A stretch of 34,131 nt of DNA, from assembly GCA_964547795.1 (NCBI GenBank), contig CAZJPD010000007.1, positions 1-34,131 of the forward strand. The letters run 5' to 3'. Below the pieces are notes generated by a model that saw only the letters and a program-made list of their open reading frames with translations, had not been told where the DNA came from and did no database searches. The number at the start of each line of letters is the position of its first letter. The stretch's first letter is position 1. This document shows, in pieces, positions 34,082-34,131 of the stretch. Source of the stretch: CAZJPD01 sp964547795 (lineage in GTDB: Bacteria > Pseudomonadota > Alphaproteobacteria > Rickettsiales > Midichloriaceae). The position numbers and the translations under genes are program-made.

Positions 34082-34131
34082 CTAAAGAATAATATGAGTA
34101 ACAACACCAGCACCAACAGTCTTGCCACCTT
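34082..34131 (-). CDS. tuf: elongation factor Tu, C-terminal end only
   Basis: The last 16 codons at the window edge read GGKTVGAGVVTHIIL then TAG, the C-terminus of EF-Tu (normally GGRTVGAGVVxxII). The order tuf-rpsJ is normal for the str-S10 junction. The rest of the gene lies outside the window. Confidence 0.9.
   Translation of the reverse strand, partial: GGKTVGAGVVTHIIL

Noticed and set aside
1..34131. CRISPR arrays, rRNA or tRNA genes
   Set aside because: No regularly spaced repeats and no recognisable rRNA or tRNA sequence were found by reading; a tRNAscan run would settle the tRNA question.

Overview
This is an AT-rich window from a reduced alphaproteobacterial genome, most likely an intracellular member of Rickettsiales. 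The evidence is a strongly A/T-biased codon choice, a PleD-type diguanylate cyclase, a DsbA/Com1-like oxidoreductase, a streamlined S10-spc ribosomal cluster without rpmD, and many genes in early decay. A tkt-prs pair suits an Anaplasmataceae- or Midichloriaceae-like lineage better than Rickettsia proper, but that placement is inference.

Layout. (1) 1-9405, mostly minus strand: a metallo-beta-lactamase-fold hydrolase (cut by the window edge), a plus-strand DUF3800 gene wedged between it and tatD, two unrecognised ORFs, tkt, prs (interrupted by one in-frame TAA), htpG and a PleD-like GGDEF protein lacking the first receiver domain. (2) 9750-17516, plus strand: a DsbA-like protein, a decayed secreted-protein ORF, xerC, an IS3-family transposase relic, then an arginine deiminase cluster arcA-arcB-arcD-arcC, followed by an IS256-family transposase relic and a palindromic GTCATTGC-type intergenic repeat. 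(3) 17692-23262: rlmB and rnhA (minus), ctpA (plus), then dprA (two frameshifts), tsaB and a DNA methyltransferase (one frameshift), all minus. (4) 23284-34131, minus strand: adk, secY, the spc and S10 ribosomal protein operons, and the 3' end of tuf.

The striking theme is gene decay caught early. arcA, arcB, arcD, prs, dprA, the methyltransferase and DUF3800 each keep an otherwise full-length, motif-complete reading frame and are broken by only one or two point lesions: in-frame TAA in arcA, arcB and prs, and small indels in A9, T5, G6, G3 or (TA)n tracts in the others. arcA and arcB also have ATA where an ATG start is expected. The 21 ribosomal protein genes plus secY and adk (about 10 kb) carry no such lesion, so random sequencing error is a poor explanation. 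Together the arc genes would convert arginine to ornithine, CO2, ammonia and ATP, with ArcD exchanging arginine for ornithine. Only arcC is intact as read. The flanking transposase relics suggest that the cluster was acquired or relocated by mobile elements and is now being lost, unless stop readthrough or polymerase slippage rescues it.

No rRNA, tRNA or CRISPR array was recognised.
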